Source: Alphaproteobacteria bacterium (GTDB taxonomy: Bacteria; Pseudomonadota; Alphaproteobacteria; DSM-16000; Inquilinaceae). Taken from it: 52,012 bases of DNA. The stretch is taken from assembly GCA_028281265.1 (NCBI GenBank), contig JANQKE010000097.1, forward strand, positions 1-52,012, read 5' to 3'. The position numbers and the translations under genes are program-made. Numbering within the stretch: the first letter of the stretch is position 1; every line of letters starts with the position of its first letter. The notes below the pieces were generated by a model. It was given only the letters and a program-made list of their open reading frames with translations. It was not told the origin of the DNA and searched no databases. This document shows positions 1 through 10,674 of this stretch, piece by piece.

Positions 1-601
1 TGCGGGCGAGCTGCGCGTCGCTGAGACCGGCTTCGGCCAGCCGCTCCTTGCGCGTCGTATGGGTCCGCCGGCTGCCCAGCGCGGCGACGTAGAAGGCCTG
101 GCCGTCCAATGTGACGGTCAGGGCCGGGTCGTCGAGCTTGGGGTCGTGGGTCAGGCAGACCACCGCCGTTCGCCGATCGGGGGCCAGGGCCTGCATCGCC
201 TCGTCCGGCCAGTCCCGGGACAGGCTGATGTCGGGAAACCGGTCGGCGCTGGCGAAGCTGCCGCGCGGGTCGACCACGGTGACGTCATAGCCGGTCAGGG
301 CGGCCATCCGGGACAGCGGTTGGGCGATATGGACGGCCCCGACGATGATCAGCCGCAGCGGCGGATTGAACACCTGGATGAAGATCTCGCGATCCTCCAG
401 GCCCACCGTCCGGCCCTTGTCGGCCCGCAGGGCGCCGTCGATCTCGGCCGCCAGGGGCGTGGTCACCGCGATGTCGGAGCCGATGGCGGCCCGGCCGTCG
501 ACCCAAAGGGTCTGCTCACCCGTCACCAGATCGGTCAGCAGTGCCGCCGGCCGTTTGGCCGCCCGCGCCGCGACCAGCGCGTCCAGGAACGTCTGCCTCA
601 T
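1..601 (-). CDS. XdhC/CoxI family protein, Rossmann C-terminal part (partial)
   Basis: This gene reads leftward and is cut by the window edge after about 200 codons. Its start ATG (601-599) overlaps the stop of the preceding gene as ATGA, which implies translational coupling. Around residues 84-94 it shows a dinucleotide-fold glycine motif, LIIVGAVHIAQPL, followed by VTVVDPRGSFASADRF and later AALGSRRTHTTRKERL, all typical of the XdhC_C Rossmann domain. In this family the full protein helps insert or sulfurate the molybdenum cofactor of xanthine dehydrogenase and CO dehydrogenase-type enzymes in the cytoplasm. That role is family knowledge; the position directly behind coxE supports it. The N-terminal XdhC domain is encoded separately by the upstream gene. 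Confidence 0.88.
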   Translation of the reverse strand, partial: MRQTFLDALVAARAAKRPAALLTDLVTGEQTLWVDGRAAIGSDIAVTTPLAAEIDGALRADKGRTVGLEDREIFIQVFNPPLRLIIVGAVHIAQPLSRMAALTGYDVTVVDPRGSFASADRFPDISLSRDWPDEAMQALAPDRRTAVVCLTHDPKLDDPALTVTLDGQAFYVAALGSRRTHTTRKERLAEAGLSDAQLAR

Positions 602-921
602 CGTACCGCCTCGACGAACACCTTGACCGTCCCGCCGCAGGCCAGCCCGACGTCCCACGCTTGCTCGTTGGTCACCCCGAACGTGAGCAGCTTGGGCGGT
701 GCCCCGTCCATCATCTCCCGCGCTTCGCGGATTACCGCCCCTTCGATGCAGCCGCCGGAGACCGAGCCGACCATCCGTCCGGTATCGTCGACCGCCAACT
801 GGCTGCCGACCGGCCGAGGGGAGGAGCCCCAGGTGCTGACGACGGTGGCAAGCCCCACCTGCCGGCCCTCGTCCAGCCAGGCCTTGGCGGTTTCCAGGAC
901 AGTTTCGGCCGCGATCGACAT
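598..921 (-). CDS. XdhC/CoxI N-terminal domain protein, 107 aa
   Basis: The protein consists only of the short XdhC N-terminal domain. Its motif run includes GLATVVSTWGSSPRPVGSQ (about residues 23-41) and VGSVSGGCIEGAV (51-63), and a cysteine lies in GLACGGTVKVFVE near the C terminus. In many relatives this domain is fused to the Rossmann domain; here the two are separate genes sharing 4 bases. It probably works with its partner as a chaperone that loads or sulfurates the Mo-cofactor of the CoxSLM enzyme. It follows coxE by 35 bases, on the same strand. The start ATG at 921 is preceded by a GGGAGGATCC-like stretch that can serve as ribosome binding site. Confidence 0.88.
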   Translation of the reverse strand: MSIAAETVLETAKAWLDEGRQVGLATVVSTWGSSPRPVGSQLAVDDTGRMVGSVSGGCIEGAVIREAREMMDGAPPKLLTFGVTNEQAWDVGLACGGTVKVFVEAVR

Positions 922-956
922 CGGTGGGATCCTCCCTTGCCTTGGTACGTTCGGGG

Positions 957-2213
957 TCAGGCGGCCATCGCCCGCCAGCGTTTGAGGCTCGGATCGGTAC
1001 GGTGGCCCTCGACCGCCAGCACCGCAACCAGATCCTCCAGGCTGGCGATCGTATGGGCGCCGCGGAAATCGTCCGCGTGGCGGATCAGGATCCGCGCTCC
1101 GCTGGATTTGGGCGCATAGCCGTCCCAGCGCAACAACGGGTTCAACCAGATCAACCGCCGGCAGCTCTTCGCCAGCCGCTCGACCTCCGGCGCCAAGCTC
1201 TCGCCCGCGTCGCGGTCCAGGCCGTCGGTGATCAGCAGGACCGCAGCCCCTTGTCCCAGCACCCGCCGTGACCAGCGGCGGTTGAAGGCCGCCAGCGCCT
1301 TGCCGATCCGGGTCCCGCCGGACCAGTCCTCCACCGCCTCACCGACCTTGGCCAGGGCCTCGTCGACGTCCCTGTGCCGGAGTTGGCGGGTGATGTTGGT
1401 CAGCCGCGTGCCGGACACGAAGCTGTGCACCCGATCGCGGTCCGTGGTGATGGCGTGCAGAAAATGCAGCAGCATCCGGCTGTATTGCGCCATCGAGCCG
1501 GAGATGTCGCACAGCACCACCAGGGGCGGCGCGCGGTGGCCGCGGTCGCGCCGGGCGATATCGATGCCGTGACCGCCGGCCCGCAGACTCCGACGCAACG
1601 TGGCGCGCATATCGATCGATCGGCCATGCGGGGCAGGGGACTGCCGCCGGGTTCTCAGATCCGGGATCGGCAGGCGCAGCCCGGCGATGACCCGTTTGGC
1701 CCGCTCCAGCTCTTCGGCGGTCATCTGTTCGAAATCAATGTGTTGAAGCTGTTCTTTCTCCGAGAAGGTGAGGGAGGCATCGATCTGCACTTCCGGCGGC
1801 TCGGTCTCCTCATCCTGACCGCCATGGGCCGGCGTGCGGTCCTTGACCAGGGCTTCGGCCAGCCGCCGGCTGATTTCCCGGCCCGGATCTCCCGACGGGC
1901 CGGTGTCGATCGTCGGCAGCAGGAGCGACATCACCCGCTCCAGAAGCTGCGGATTGCGCCAGAAGATGTGGAAGGCCTGATCGAACACCTCCCGCTGATC
2001 GTGCCGGGTGATCAGGGCGGCGTGCAGGGCCCAGTAGACCTGGGTCCGATCGGCGAGGTCGATCGCCTCCACCGCCTCCAGGGCGCGCAAGGTGTGCCCG
2101 GGGCCGAGATGCAGCCCCGCCGCCCGCAACGTGCGACAGAACTGCATGACGTTGTAGGCGAGTTGGCCGCTGGGCGGCCGATCGGGGGGCGGGGGCGCTG
2201 CCGTATCGGGCAT
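957..2213 (-). CDS. coxE: CoxE-like VWA domain protein
   Basis: The 418-residue protein has a C-terminal von Willebrand A domain with an intact metal-ion-dependent adhesion site: DISGS at residues 236-240, the threonine of SGGTRIG near 301, and LLITDGLDRD near 327-336. The N-terminal half is helical with a charged, acidic linker around residues 130-160. Proteins of this family pair with a MoxR-type AAA+ ATPase (CoxD) and, in CO dehydrogenase systems, act in late maturation of the active site; that role is family knowledge. Here coxD lies 14 bases upstream on the same strand, as expected for the pair. The XdhC genes follow. Confidence 0.92.
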   Translation of the reverse strand: MPDTAAPPPPDRPPSGQLAYNVMQFCRTLRAAGLHLGPGHTLRALEAVEAIDLADRTQVYWALHAALITRHDQREVFDQAFHIFWRNPQLLERVMSLLLPTIDTGPSGDPGREISRRLAEALVKDRTPAHGGQDEETEPPEVQIDASLTFSEKEQLQHIDFEQMTAEELERAKRVIAGLRLPIPDLRTRRQSPAPHGRSIDMRATLRRSLRAGGHGIDIARRDRGHRAPPLVVLCDISGSMAQYSRMLLHFLHAITTDRDRVHSFVSGTRLTNITRQLRHRDVDEALAKVGEAVEDWSGGTRIGKALAAFNRRWSRRVLGQGAAVLLITDGLDRDAGESLAPEVERLAKSCRRLIWLNPLLRWDGYAPKSSGARILIRHADDFRGAHTIASLEDLVAVLAVEGHRTDPSLKRWRAMAA

Positions 2214-2227
2214 GGCGAGGCGACCGG

Positions 2228-3166
2228 TCAGCCCCCGGCCCGGGCGACTTGGGCGGCCCGTTCGGCATTGACCTCGGCCAGCAGGCGACTGGCCTCGCTG
2301 CCCTGGATCCTCTCGATATCGTCCTGGTACTTCAACAGCGTGCCCAGCGTGTCGTTGATCACCGACGGGTCGAGTTCAAGCGCGTCGAGCTGGATCAGCG
2401 CTTGCGTCCAGTCGAGGGTCTCGGCCACGCCGGGCGCCTTGAACAGGTCGGAGGCGCGCAGTCGGTGCACGAAGCCGACGATCTGTTCGCTCAAGGCCGC
2501 CGGGGTGCCGGGAGCCTTCAGTGCGATGATCTGCCGTTCACGTGCCGCCGACGGATAGTCGACCCAATGGTAGAAGCAGCGCCGCTTGAGCGCGTCGTGG
2601 ATCTCCCGCGTGCGGTTGGAGGTCAGGATGACGATCGGCGGTTCGGCCGCGGCAATGGTGCCGAGTTCGGGGATCGTCACCTGGAAGTCGCTCAGCACTT
2701 CCAGCAGGAACGCCTCGAACGGCTCGTCGGTCCGGTCGAGTTCGTCGATCAGCAGCACCTTCGGCCCGGCCGGATCCGCCTCGAGCGCCCGTAAGAGCGG
2801 CCGGCGGATCAGGAACCGCTCATCGAAGATGTCTTCGGCCAGGCGCGACCGATCCGTACTACCGGCCTCGGCCAGCCGAATCTCCATCATCTGGCGCTGG
2901 TAGTTCCATTCGTAGACCGCGCTGGCGACGTCCAGCCCCTCATAGCATTGCAGCCGGACGAGCTGCCGACCCAGGGCCCTGGACAGCACCTTGGCGATCT
3001 CGGTCTTGCCGACCCCGGCCTCGCCTTCGAGAAACAGCGGCCGGCCGAGCTTGAGAGCCAGGAACAGGGCGGTTGCCAGCGAACGGTCGGCGACATAGTC
3101 GGCCTGGACCAAGAGGGCCGAGGTCGCGTCGACATCCGCGGGCAGGGGGATCGGGTCGGTGGTCAT
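2228..3166 (-). CDS. coxD: CoxD-like MoxR family AAA+ ATPase
   Basis: The 312-residue ATPase has Walker A GEAGVGKT (48-55), Walker B VLLIDE (137-142) and a sensor-1 segment ILTSN (about 180-184). The start ATG at 3166 (protein MTTDPIPLPADV) is chosen because AGGA lies seven bases upstream; the longer frame would need a TTG at 3202. MoxR ATPases remodel partner proteins with the help of a VWA protein, here CoxE just downstream. In carboxidotrophs CoxD is needed to build the sulfur-copper-molybdenum site, but because the large subunit here is form II, the exact maturation step is unknown. It lies 50 bases after the second cyclase gene. Confidence 0.92.
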   Translation of the reverse strand: MTTDPIPLPADVDATSALLVQADYVADRSLATALFLALKLGRPLFLEGEAGVGKTEIAKVLSRALGRQLVRLQCYEGLDVASAVYEWNYQRQMMEIRLAEAGSTDRSRLAEDIFDERFLIRRPLLRALEADPAGPKVLLIDELDRTDEPFEAFLLEVLSDFQVTIPELGTIAAAEPPIVILTSNRTREIHDALKRRCFYHWVDYPSAARERQIIALKAPGTPAALSEQIVGFVHRLRASDLFKAPGVAETLDWTQALIQLDALELDPSVINDTLGTLLKYQDDIERIQGSEASRLLAEVNAERAAQVARAGG

Positions 3167-3216
3167 GGCGCTATCCTGAACGGGGACCGGCGGGCGGGAC
3201 AAGAGGGCGAGAAGCG

Positions 3217-4416
3217 TCAGGCCGCGTCCGGGGCCGGTGCCGCAGCCGTCAAGGCGGGGGCGTAGACGGTCTGTTCGCCCACGCCCTTGAGGGCATGGCG
3301 GCCGAGATCGAGCACCGGCGTGTCCGGCATCAAGGCAACGAAATCGGCCGACAGCAGCACCGGTTGGCCGAGGGGGCGGCAGAGCCCTTCGATCCGGGCG
3401 ACCCGGTTGACGGTCGGCCCCATCACCGTGAAGTCCTGCCGGCCGAAGGCCCCGATATTGCCCAGGAACACGTCGCCGACATGCAAAGACATGCCGGCCG
3501 AAACGGACGGGGCCTCATTGCCGCTCTGCCCTCGGTTGAAGGCGGTCAGTCGCGCCTGGACGGCCTGCGCCGCCGCCAGCGCGCGGGCGGCCACGGCGGA
3601 GGGGGGCTCGTCGGCCCCCGTCGGGAAGAACGCCAACAGGCCGTCGCCCATGAATTTGAGCACGTCACCGCCGTGATCGAGGATCGCCCCGACGAGTGCC
3701 CGGAAATAGCCCTGCACGAGATCCCGCAGACGCGCGCGCGGCAGCGTCTCCATATGGGTGGAGAAGTCCCGCATATCGGCCATCAGCACCACCGCGTGGA
3801 CGACGTCGCCGGCGCCAAGCTTGATCTGGCCGCCCAGGATGCGCCGCCGCGCTTCGCGCCCGACATAGACATCGAGCAGATCCTCGATCGTGGTGCGGCC
3901 GAGATGGACCTCGATGACCGAGGCCAGCGCCGGCAGGGTTGCCGCCACCAGGGCCAGATGGCGATCCTGGAACCCGCCCGGATCCCGCGTGCTGACGCTG
4001 ATGCAGGACACCACCTTGCGTTCGAGCGGGATCGGGGTGAGCCAGTACTCCGTCGCGCCCGATGCCGCGAGGTCGTCGAACAGGGGCCAGCGCGCCCGCT
4101 GCGTCGGGTCGCCCGGTCTTCCGCGAAACGGCTGTCTGGTCTTGTGCACCTGGCTGATCGGACTCCGGTGGTACTGGTCGGAGTCGGCCAGATCGAAGCT
4201 GACGGGGACGAAATCGACCGTTTTTGCGTCCGTGCGCCAGACGGTTGCCGCGCCGAACGCTTCAGGATGCAGCTTGGGCAGATGGAAGGTCGCCCGCCAC
4301 AGCGGCACGCCGGCCGCCATCAGGCGCCGGCAATAGCCGTCGCACAGGGCGGCGACGTCCGGGACCGTCCGTCCGTCCGTCAACAGCCAGGCGATCAGAT
4401 CCGCTGGATCAGCCAT
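3217..4416 (-). CDS. class III adenylate/guanylate cyclase, second of a tandem pair
   Basis: The 399-residue protein has an unassigned N-terminal sensor-like region (1-190) and a class III cyclase catalytic domain (about 205-380). Visible catalytic residues are the metal aspartates in LMADMRDF (D214) and KFMGDG (D258), the purine-contacting lysine K254, and the Asn/Arg pair in GPTVNRVARIE. The usual second purine-selecting aspartate is a threonine (FTVMG), as in many bacterial cyclases, so product choice (cAMP or cGMP) is not settled. The start at 4416 (MADPADLIAW) overlaps the upstream paralogue by 8 bases and aligns with its start. It probably makes a cyclic nucleotide second messenger in the cytoplasm. 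Its place between coxM and coxD is unusual. Confidence 0.9.
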   Translation of the reverse strand: MADPADLIAWLLTDGRTVPDVAALCDGYCRRLMAAGVPLWRATFHLPKLHPEAFGAATVWRTDAKTVDFVPVSFDLADSDQYHRSPISQVHKTRQPFRGRPGDPTQRARWPLFDDLAASGATEYWLTPIPLERKVVSCISVSTRDPGGFQDRHLALVAATLPALASVIEVHLGRTTIEDLLDVYVGREARRRILGGQIKLGAGDVVHAVVLMADMRDFSTHMETLPRARLRDLVQGYFRALVGAILDHGGDVLKFMGDGLLAFFPTGADEPPSAVAARALAAAQAVQARLTAFNRGQSGNEAPSVSAGMSLHVGDVFLGNIGAFGRQDFTVMGPTVNRVARIEGLCRPLGQPVLLSADFVALMPDTPVLDLGRHALKGVGEQTVYAPALTAAAPAPDAA

Positions 4417-5614
4417 TGCCCAGCACGCGTTCGTCGAAACGCGGTGCGAATACGGCATGGTCGCCGGCGATGCCGCGCAAGCGGTGCACGCCCAGACGGT
4501 CGAGCCGCACCGGACAGGCCTGGGCGAACTCGGTCGTCGTCAGGATCCGCTGCCGGAGCGTCCGGCACAGCCGCTCGATCCGGGCTGCGCGGTTCACGGC
4601 CGAGCCGATGACCGTGTAGCCATATCGGCCCGCACCACCGAGATTGCCGTACAGGACCTGGCCGACATGCAGGGAAACGCCGGCGTCGATCGGCCCGTCT
4701 CCCCGGGCCTGGCGGTCGAGATTGAGGGCATCGATGGCCACGAACCCCTCGTGGCTGGCGATCAGCGCCCGTGCGGCCGCGTCCTCCGCCGCATCGGCCG
4801 TCGCCTCCTCCGCCACGAAGATCGCCAGCAGGCCGTCGCCCATGAAGCTCAGCACCTCACCGCCTTGGTCGTGCACCGCCCTGACCAGGCAGGTGAAGAA
4901 CGCGTTGAGGGTATCGTGCACCGCTTCCGCCGGCACGCGTTCGGTCAAACCGGCAAAGTCGCGCATGTCGGCGAACAGGATGACCGCTTCGATCCGTTCA
5001 CGGTTGTCCGCCGTGAACCCGCCCGACAGGATCTTCGCCCCGGTGGCGGGGCCAACATAGGTATCGAGGAGGGCCGTCGACGTCGCCCAGCCGGTGAACA
5101 GGTCGGCCACCGCCCCGATGGCGGGCACCACGCGATCGATGATCCTCTCGTGGTCGGACGAGAAGCCGCCGGGTGCCTTGGTCGCGAACGACACGTTGTT
5201 GGCACCCAGGATGCCGGGAGTGAGACCGGGAAAGGGCAGCAGCCAGTAGTCCGTGCCGCCTTCGGCCGCCCATTCGGCGACGATCGGGAAGCCCCGATCA
5301 CCCGTCTGCCCGACGGTCACCCGCACGGCCTGGCCGGTCGTATCGAGGACGGCCAGCGGGCTGTCGAGATAGGCGCCGCTGTCCAGCACCTCCCGGCCCA
5401 CCCGGTAGCTCTCGACGCCGTCCCGATCGGCCCGCCAGATCCACATCGCTCCGGCGAGATCGGGGTGCAGGATCTCCGACCCCAGGGTCATCCGGTCGAC
5501 CGGCAGCCCGACCGCTCTGAGCCGCTGCGCGAGAGTCGCGAGGAAACCGCCCGTATCGGGCAGGTTGCGACCCTCCCGCAGGATCCAGTCGATCACGGTT
5601 TCAAGCGGGGACAT
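4409..5614 (-). CDS. class III adenylate/guanylate cyclase homologue, first of a tandem pair, purine-site Lys replaced
   Basis: The 401-residue paralogue of the next gene has the same layout: N-terminal region to about residue 195, then a class III cyclase domain with metal aspartates D216 (LFADMRDF) and D260 (FMGDG) and the Asn/Arg pair in GSAVNRAARIE. The purine-binding lysine expected before FMGDG is a serine (S256, GGEVLSFMGDG), and the second selecting residue is threonine, so activity or substrate may differ from the neighbour. Start ATG 5614 is preferred over 5644 because MSPLETVIDWIL then aligns with MADPADLIAWLL of the paralogue. It lies 230 bases after coxM; the gap contains repeat R2. 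Confidence 0.88.
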   Translation of the reverse strand: MSPLETVIDWILREGRNLPDTGGFLATLAQRLRAVGLPVDRMTLGSEILHPDLAGAMWIWRADRDGVESYRVGREVLDSGAYLDSPLAVLDTTGQAVRVTVGQTGDRGFPIVAEWAAEGGTDYWLLPFPGLTPGILGANNVSFATKAPGGFSSDHERIIDRVVPAIGAVADLFTGWATSTALLDTYVGPATGAKILSGGFTADNRERIEAVILFADMRDFAGLTERVPAEAVHDTLNAFFTCLVRAVHDQGGEVLSFMGDGLLAIFVAEEATADAAEDAAARALIASHEGFVAIDALNLDRQARGDGPIDAGVSLHVGQVLYGNLGGAGRYGYTVIGSAVNRAARIERLCRTLRQRILTTTEFAQACPVRLDRLGVHRLRGIAGDHAVFAPRFDERVLGNG

Positions 5615-5653
5615 CCGGGATACGACCCGTGGCGGCGTCAGCATACAATATCG

Positions 5654-5740
5654 ACTTGCGCTGAAGTGAACTCATCTCAAATCGTCTTGCGTTCAAGCGT
5701 CCCGTGGGGCTTTGCCTCGCACAAGCCCGGACGCGGTCAC
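5654..5740 (+). repeat. dispersed repeat R2, copy a
   Basis: The segment begins CTTGCGCTGAAGTGA and runs to CCCGGACGCGGTCAC. It is clearly related, with mismatches, to 32247-32330 (same strand) and to the reverse complement of 31624-31714. Shared blocks are TTGCGCTGA, GGCGTCCCG/AGCGTCCCG and CTCGCACAAGC. It fills much of the 230-base gap between coxM and the first cyclase gene. Function is unknown. Confidence 0.7.
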
Positions 5741-5844
5741 GCTTGCCCAGGAACGATGGGGTTTGCTCCGTGCGCCTGGGCGTAGGAAGGGGAGGGACGA
5801 TGAAGCCCTCCCCGCACTCACTATAGGAGCCGATCGGTGGGGTG

Positions 5845-6645
<801 letters not shown>

Positions 6646-6680
6646 CCTGTGGTCTTCCTTCGAATAGGCTCAACCGGCGG

Positions 6681-9053
<2,373 letters not shown>

Positions 9054-9127
9054 GGGGCAGATCCCTCCCTGTTCTGGGGATGGCGGACGGGGGCGGTTGG
9101 TTCCGCCTTATGCCGCCGAGCCGAAGA

Positions 9128-9616
<489 letters not shown>

Positions 9617-9731
9617 GACCTCCCTCCAGCAAGCAGCGCGGTGTTCGGGTTCCGGATCTGGATGCCCGCGCCCGTTTGTGATTGATTTAGGGCGGAAACC
9701 GTCAGTGGTCCCGTAAGCCCTTCTTTTCGCA

Positions 9732-9760
9732 AGCGTATGGGGGCGGGCCAGCCCGGTCAA
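9732..9760 (-). promoter_or_regulatory. candidate promoter for coxSLM
   Basis: On the minus strand, TTGACC (9760-9755) and TACGCT (9737-9732) are 17 bases apart, about 115 bases before coxS. The -35 is a close match to TTGACA; the -10 is weak. An overlapping 6-bp dyad, AGCCCG/CGGGCT (9750-9767), could be an operator or chance. Confidence 0.3.
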
Positions 9761-9825
9761 GCGGGCTTGCGCCTACCCCCTTTGTCGCAGCCTGGACCGG
9801 CCGCCCCCTCCGCAGGGGCTGCCGG

Positions 9826-10563
9826 TCAACTGAACAGCAGCACCAGGATCAGCACCAGCGCCACCGCGCCGACGATCCAGGCGACCATCGGCACGCTCGG
9901 CCGGCGCTCCGGCTCCGGTTCCTCCGGGGCCGTCGGGGCGGGCGAGGGCTCGGCGGGTGCGGCCGGGGCTGCCGTCTCGGCTGCGGTCGGTGCCGGAGGC
10001 TCGACCGCAGCGCCGGCGACAGGGGCGGGTTCCGCGACGGCCGCGGGCGCGGGCGCCCCGTCCTGCGGTACGGCTTCGACTGCCGCCTCGGTCGGTGGGG
10101 CGGCTTCGGCCGGCGCCTCGCCATACTGGGCCGCCCGTTCTGAGAAGTTCCGGAAGAACTCCTCGGCCATCTTCTTGGCCGTACTGTCGATCAGCCGGGA
10201 GCCGAGCTGGGCGAGCTTGCCGCCCACATTGGCGTGGACCTCGTAGGTCAACACGGTCTCGTCACCGTCTTCCTCAAGCCGGACCTTGGCCCCACCCTTG
10301 GCGAAGCCGGCGGCTCCGCCCTTGCCTTCTCCGGTGATGGTGTAGCTCTCCGGCGGGTTGAGGTCGGACAGGAAGACATCGCCGTTGAATCTGGCCTTCA
10401 CGGGTCCGACCTTCGCGGTGATCTTGGCGGTCAACTCGATGTCCGAGACCCGGATGACTTCCTCGCAGCCGGGAAGGCTCGCTTGCAGCACCTCCGGATC
10501 GTTGAGCGCGGCGTAGACGACCTCCCGCTTGGCGGGGATGCGGTGGCTGCCGGACATATCCAT
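9826..10563 (-). CDS. coxG: CoxG-like SRPBCC protein with C-terminal membrane anchor
   Basis: The 245-residue protein starts MDMSGSHRIPAKREVVY and contains one SRPBCC/CoxG domain (about 1-145), with typical segments LPGCEEV and GGKLAQLGSRLIDSTAKKMA. A long Ala/Pro/Glu-rich linker follows, then a single C-terminal transmembrane helix (MVAWIVGAVALVLILVLLFS). CoxG proteins recruit CO dehydrogenase-type enzymes to the membrane and have been linked to quinone handling; the visible anchor fits that. GGGAG lies nine bases before the chosen ATG at 10563. It precedes coxS by 209 bases and follows the TRAP permease gene, with palindrome P4 between. Confidence 0.92.
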   Translation of the reverse strand: MDMSGSHRIPAKREVVYAALNDPEVLQASLPGCEEVIRVSDIELTAKITAKVGPVKARFNGDVFLSDLNPPESYTITGEGKGGAAGFAKGGAKVRLEEDGDETVLTYEVHANVGGKLAQLGSRLIDSTAKKMAEEFFRNFSERAAQYGEAPAEAAPPTEAAVEAVPQDGAPAPAAVAEPAPVAGAAVEPPAPTAAETAAPAAPAEPSPAPTAPEEPEPERRPSVPMVAWIVGAVALVLILVLLFS

Positions 10564-10600
10564 GACGATGGTCTCCCTGTCTGATTTCCATGGGCGCATA

Positions 10601-10651
10601 GATCCTCTTTCCGGGTTTCGAACGGCTCACTCGAAACCCGGAAAGAGGATC
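10601..10651. repeat. palindrome P4 (21-bp perfect inverted repeat)
   Basis: A perfect 21-bp stem pairs 10601-10621 (begins GATCCTCTTTCCGGG) with 10631-10651, leaving a 9-base loop. It is preceded by TA (10599-10600) and its ends read GA...TC, like the other TA-flanked palindromes of this window. A degenerate second copy sits at 32385-32432. It lies between the TRAP permease stop and coxG, so it may form an intercistronic hairpin; there is no T-run for a classical terminator. Confidence 0.85.
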
Positions 10652-10674
10652 GCTTCCAACCGGCGCAGGCTGCC

